Below are positions 61,911-64,000 of a stretch of 64,000 bases of DNA, in pieces. Position numbers and translations under genes: made by a program. The DNA comes from Thermoplasmata archaeon (GTDB lineage Archaea > Thermoplasmatota > Thermoplasmata > UBA184). The DNA lies in contig JAKAZU010000001.1 of assembly GCA_021826525.1 (NCBI GenBank), positions 1 to 64,000 of the forward strand. Reading direction: 5' to 3'. Position 1 is the first letter of the stretch; each line of letters starts with the position of its first letter. A model generated the notes under the pieces. That model was not told the DNA's origin. It made no database searches and saw only the letters and a program-made list of their open reading frames with translations.

Positions 61911-63578
61911 ATGCTGACAGGACAAACACCGATTTTGGTACTGAAGGAAGGAACGAAGCGTGAGAAGGGGCGCGGTGCGCTCTCGAACAACATCTCGGCA
62001 GCGAAGGCGATTGCAGACGCGGTCCGCTCGACGCTCGGCCCCCGGGGCCTCGATAAGATGCTCGTCGATTCGATGGGCGATGTCGTCGTCACCAACGATG
62101 GGGTCACCATCCTCAAGGAGATGGACGTCGAGCACCCGGCCGCGAAGATGCTGGTCGAGGTCGCGAAGACCCAAGACCAGGAAGCGGGCGACGGGACCAC
62201 CACGGCGGTCATCTTGACCGGCGAGTTGCTGAAGCGCGCCGAGAGCCTCATCGAGCAGAACATCCACCCGACGATCATCAGCCAAGGCTACCGTCTCGCC
62301 TCCCAGAAGGCTCTCGAGATGCTCGACCAGATCGCGCAACCGATCAAGATCGAGGACCACGCGATGCTCAAGGAGATCGCCGAGACCGCGATGGGCTCGA
62401 AGTCGGTCAGTTTCAACCGCGAGCTTCTGGGCGAGATCTCGGTCAAGGCTGTCACCAGCGTGGCCGAGAAGAAGGACGGCCGCTACTCGGTCGACCTCGA
62501 CAACATCCAGCTCATCAAGAAGCAGGGCGGCGCGATCTCGGACACTCAATTGATCGAGGGCGTCATCGTCGACAAGGAGAAAGTCCACTCCGGGATGCCG
62601 ACGCTGGTCACGAACCCGAAGATTGCTCTCCTGGACGCGGCGTTGGAGATCAAGAAGACCGAGATCGACGCGAAGATCGAGATCAACGATCCCACCCAGC
62701 TCAACGCGTTCCTCGCCGAGGAGGAGAACATGCTGCGTCGGATGGTCGACCAGGTCAAGAAGTCCGGCGCGAACGTCGTCTTCTGTCAGAAGGGGATCGA
62801 CGACCTCGCCCAGCACTTCCTCGCCAAGGAAGGGATCTACGGAGTTCGCCGCGTGAAGAAGTCCGACATGGACAAGCTGGCGAAGGCCACGGGCGCGAAC
62901 GTGGTGAGCAAGGTCAGCGAGCTCACGGCGGAGGACATCGGCACGGCCGGCACGGTCGAGGAACGCAAGATCGGGGAGGATTCCCTGACGTTCGTCACCG
63001 GAGCCAAGAAGGCGAAGGCGGTCAGCATCCTCATTCGCGGCGGGACCGAGCACGTGCTGGACGAGATCGAGCGCTCGCTCGATGACGCCCTGAACGTCGT
63101 CGCCGTGGCGGTCGAGGACGGGAAGTACGTCTACGGCGGCGGCGCGACCGCGAGCGAGCTCGCCCTCCAGCTGCGCGACCACGCGGCGAAGGTCGGCGGA
63201 CGCGAGCAGATCGCGTTCGAGAGCTTCGCGGAGTCCTTGGAGACGATCCCCCGGACCCTCGCCGAGAACGCGGGCCTCGACCCGATCGACATCCTGATCG
63301 AGCTGAGGAAGTCCCACAAGGCGGGCAAGAAGAGCGCCGGCGTGAACGTCCGCGCGGGCAAGATCGACGACATGAGCGGTCTCAAGGTGATTGAGCCGAT
63401 CCGCGTGGGACGTCAGGCGATCGAGAGCGCGACCGATGCCGCGGTGATGATCCTGAGGATCGACGACGTCATCGCGTCCAAGTCGTCCCCGCCCCCTTCG
63501 GGCGGTGCCGGCGGCCCGGGCGGCCCCGGCGGAATGGGCGGCATGGGCGGGATGGGCGGCGGCGACTTCGAGGACTAA
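61911..63578 (+). CDS. thsA: Thermosome subunit (group II chaperonin)
   Basis: A 555-residue chaperonin. The N-terminal [20 protein letters not shown], the ATP-site [19 protein letters not shown] and [15 protein letters not shown] are conserved, and the C-terminus is a GGMGG-repeat tail ending GDFED. A strong TATA block, GATTTAAATAG near 61843, lies ~65 bases upstream, leaving a ~40-base leader with GAGG before the start. Prefoldin, its cochaperone, is encoded upstream. Confidence 0.96.
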   Translation: MLTGQTPILVLKEGTKREKGRGALSNNISAAKAIADAVRSTLGPRGLDKMLVDSMGDVVVTNDGVTILKEMDVEHPAAKMLVEVAKTQDQEAGDGTTTAVILTGELLKRAESLIEQNIHPTIISQGYRLASQKALEMLDQIAQPIKIEDHAMLKEIAETAMGSKSVSFNRELLGEISVKAVTSVAEKKDGRYSVDLDNIQLIKKQGGAISDTQLIEGVIVDKEKVHSGMPTLVTNPKIALLDAALEIKKTEIDAKIEINDPTQLNAFLAEEENMLRRMVDQVKKSGANVVFCQKGIDDLAQHFLAKEGIYGVRRVKKSDMDKLAKATGANVVSKVSELTAEDIGTAGTVEERKIGEDSLTFVTGAKKAKAVSILIRGGTEHVLDEIERSLDDALNVVAVAVEDGKYVYGGGATASELALQLRDHAAKVGGREQIAFESFAESLETIPRTLAENAGLDPIDILIELRKSHKAGKKSAGVNVRAGKIDDMSGLKVIEPIRVGRQAIESATDAAVMILRIDDVIASKSSPPPSGGAGGPGGPGGMGGMGGMGGGDFED

Positions 63579-63618
63579 GCTCGGAAGCTACTGTCCCCCC
63601 GCGAACGCGAACCCATTC

Positions 63619-63649
63619 GGCCGCCTTCGCCCTTCGGGGCAAGGCGGCC
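63619..63649 (+). terminator. Stem-loop after the thermosome gene
   Basis: GGCCGCCTT and AAGGCGGCC form a perfect 9-bp stem around CGCCCTTCGGGGC, which itself folds. A T5 run follows ~87 bases later (63736-63740). Archaeal termination depends mainly on T-runs, so this could be a terminator or an mRNA-stabilising hairpin. Confidence 0.45.
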
Positions 63650-64000
63650 TTCGGTGGCCCGACGAGAGCGATCTAAGGTTGCCCGAGCCCTCTCCCTTGC
63701 GGGAGAGGCGAGCATGCCGGGGCGCCCGCGTACCGTTTTTCGGCGTTCACGTTATCCGAAGCCTCCTTGTGTGCGGGCCCTCCCGCCGGAGTGGGGAATC
63801 GTGCGCATCCTTCAACGAACTCCGTGCAGGGCGCGAGAGCGAGGGCACGGAGGGGACGTTCCCCCCGCCGCCCGGGCCGCGCCGGAGATAGGTTCACCGA
63901 TGCGCGTCGCGCGGACGATCCACGAGGCGGCTCCCGGGCCGTCGCGAGGTGAACTATGCCCCCCCTCCCTGGTGCCGGTGAACGACGAGCTCGATCGGGG
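63650..64000. other. 3'-end region with structure but no supported gene
   Basis: No convincing open frame follows the thermosome. A TATA-like GTTATCC near 63748 precedes a GC-rich stretch with complementary arms CTCCGTGC and GCACGGAG around 63820-63855. A structured RNA is possible, but neither the RNase P (GAGGAAAGTCC) nor an SRP RNA signature is present. Confidence 0.3.

Noticed and set aside
63650..64000. RNase P or SRP RNA after the thermosome
   Set aside because: A G/C-rich GAGGGGACGTTCC segment is superficially similar to the RNase P core, but the conserved GAGGAAAGTCC and partner sequence are missing, and no SRP loop motif was found.
1..64000. CRISPR array, insertion sequence or prophage
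   Set aside because: No regularly spaced repeats, transposase or phage structural genes were seen anywhere in the window.

Overview
The window is archaeal. Marker genes are an archaeal S-adenosylmethionine synthetase, thermosome, prefoldin alpha, ribosomal protein LX/L18a, Orc1/Cdc6, FtsY, diphthine synthase, TrmY, NreA, a standalone GMP synthase glutaminase subunit, isopentenyl phosphate kinase plus type 2 IPP isomerase, and a radical-SAM enzyme resembling tetraether lipid synthase. Base composition is very GC-rich and genes are packed tightly with many 4-base ATGA/GTGA overlaps. Many transcripts look leaderless: an AT-rich TATA-like element sits about 25-30 bases before the start codon. Two thermopsin-family secreted proteins, with C-terminal GLPxGTxW-type repeats in the second, together with the rest suggest an uncultured high-GC member of the Thermoplasmatota. 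That placement is inference; no rRNA is present to confirm it.

Layout. 1-8.9 kb: the 3' part of a thermopsin-like protein, a winged-helix regulator, a small Cys-rich protein, an AHSA1/SRPBCC protein, a decaying MNT-HEPN (MntA-HepT-type) pair, a luciferase-like oxidoreductase, an HX4DEH membrane transporter, a geranylgeranyl-reductase-family flavoprotein and a YCII-VOC fusion. 8.9-10.3 kb: a gene graveyard with a second, separate set of MNT and HEPN remnants around a tRNA-Pro. 10.4-17.4 kb: NreA, MAT and a 1410-residue thermopsin/beta-helix surface protein. 17.4-21.1 kb (minus): operon small membrane protein - isopentenyl phosphate kinase - IDI2 - Elp3. 21.3-27.8 kb: Orc1/Cdc6 preceded by two perfect inverted repeats, ALDH, SerRS and a Hef-like helicase. 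27.9-34.2 kb: kdpFABC with a tandem universal stress protein gene in place of kdpDE, then dph5. 34.2-37.9 kb (minus): a tightly overlapping run ubiX - membrane protein - small membrane protein - guaA-A, followed by a conserved unknown.

37.9-46.5 kb: thiolase and its DUF35/HMG-synthase-like partner, a tetraether-synthase-like radical-SAM protein, SWIM-finger, HAD, DUF6015 and TrmY proteins. 46.5-48 kb (minus): a tandem ribbon-helix-helix regulator upstream of an FtsZ-like gene, with a 10-bp perfect inverted repeat in the leader. 48.4-55.4 kb: M13 metallopeptidase, UppS-like prenyltransferase, a tRNA-Asp with an apparent T-loop intron, HAD phosphatase, an Asn-synthase-like ligase, DUF92, QueC and a zinc-ribbon-tailed MscL. 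55.5-63.6 kb: ArgRS, a ThiI-like protein without a PP-loop motif, L18a-prefoldin-FtsY-TrmJ cluster and the thermosome.

Functionally the window joins membrane-lipid chemistry (IPK/IDI2, prenyltransferase, GGR-like reductase, tetraether synthase), tRNA modification (Elp3, TrmY, TrmJ, QueC, ThiI-like), osmotic and potassium homeostasis (Kdp, MscL), and replication and cell division (Orc1/Cdc6, NreA, Hef, FtsZ-like). No CRISPR array, insertion sequence or prophage was seen. The most notable observations are the T-loop tRNA intron, the RHH-FtsZ regulatory unit with its operator, two independently decaying zinc-ribbon MNT/HEPN modules, the PP-loop-less ThiI and the kdp-Usp operon.
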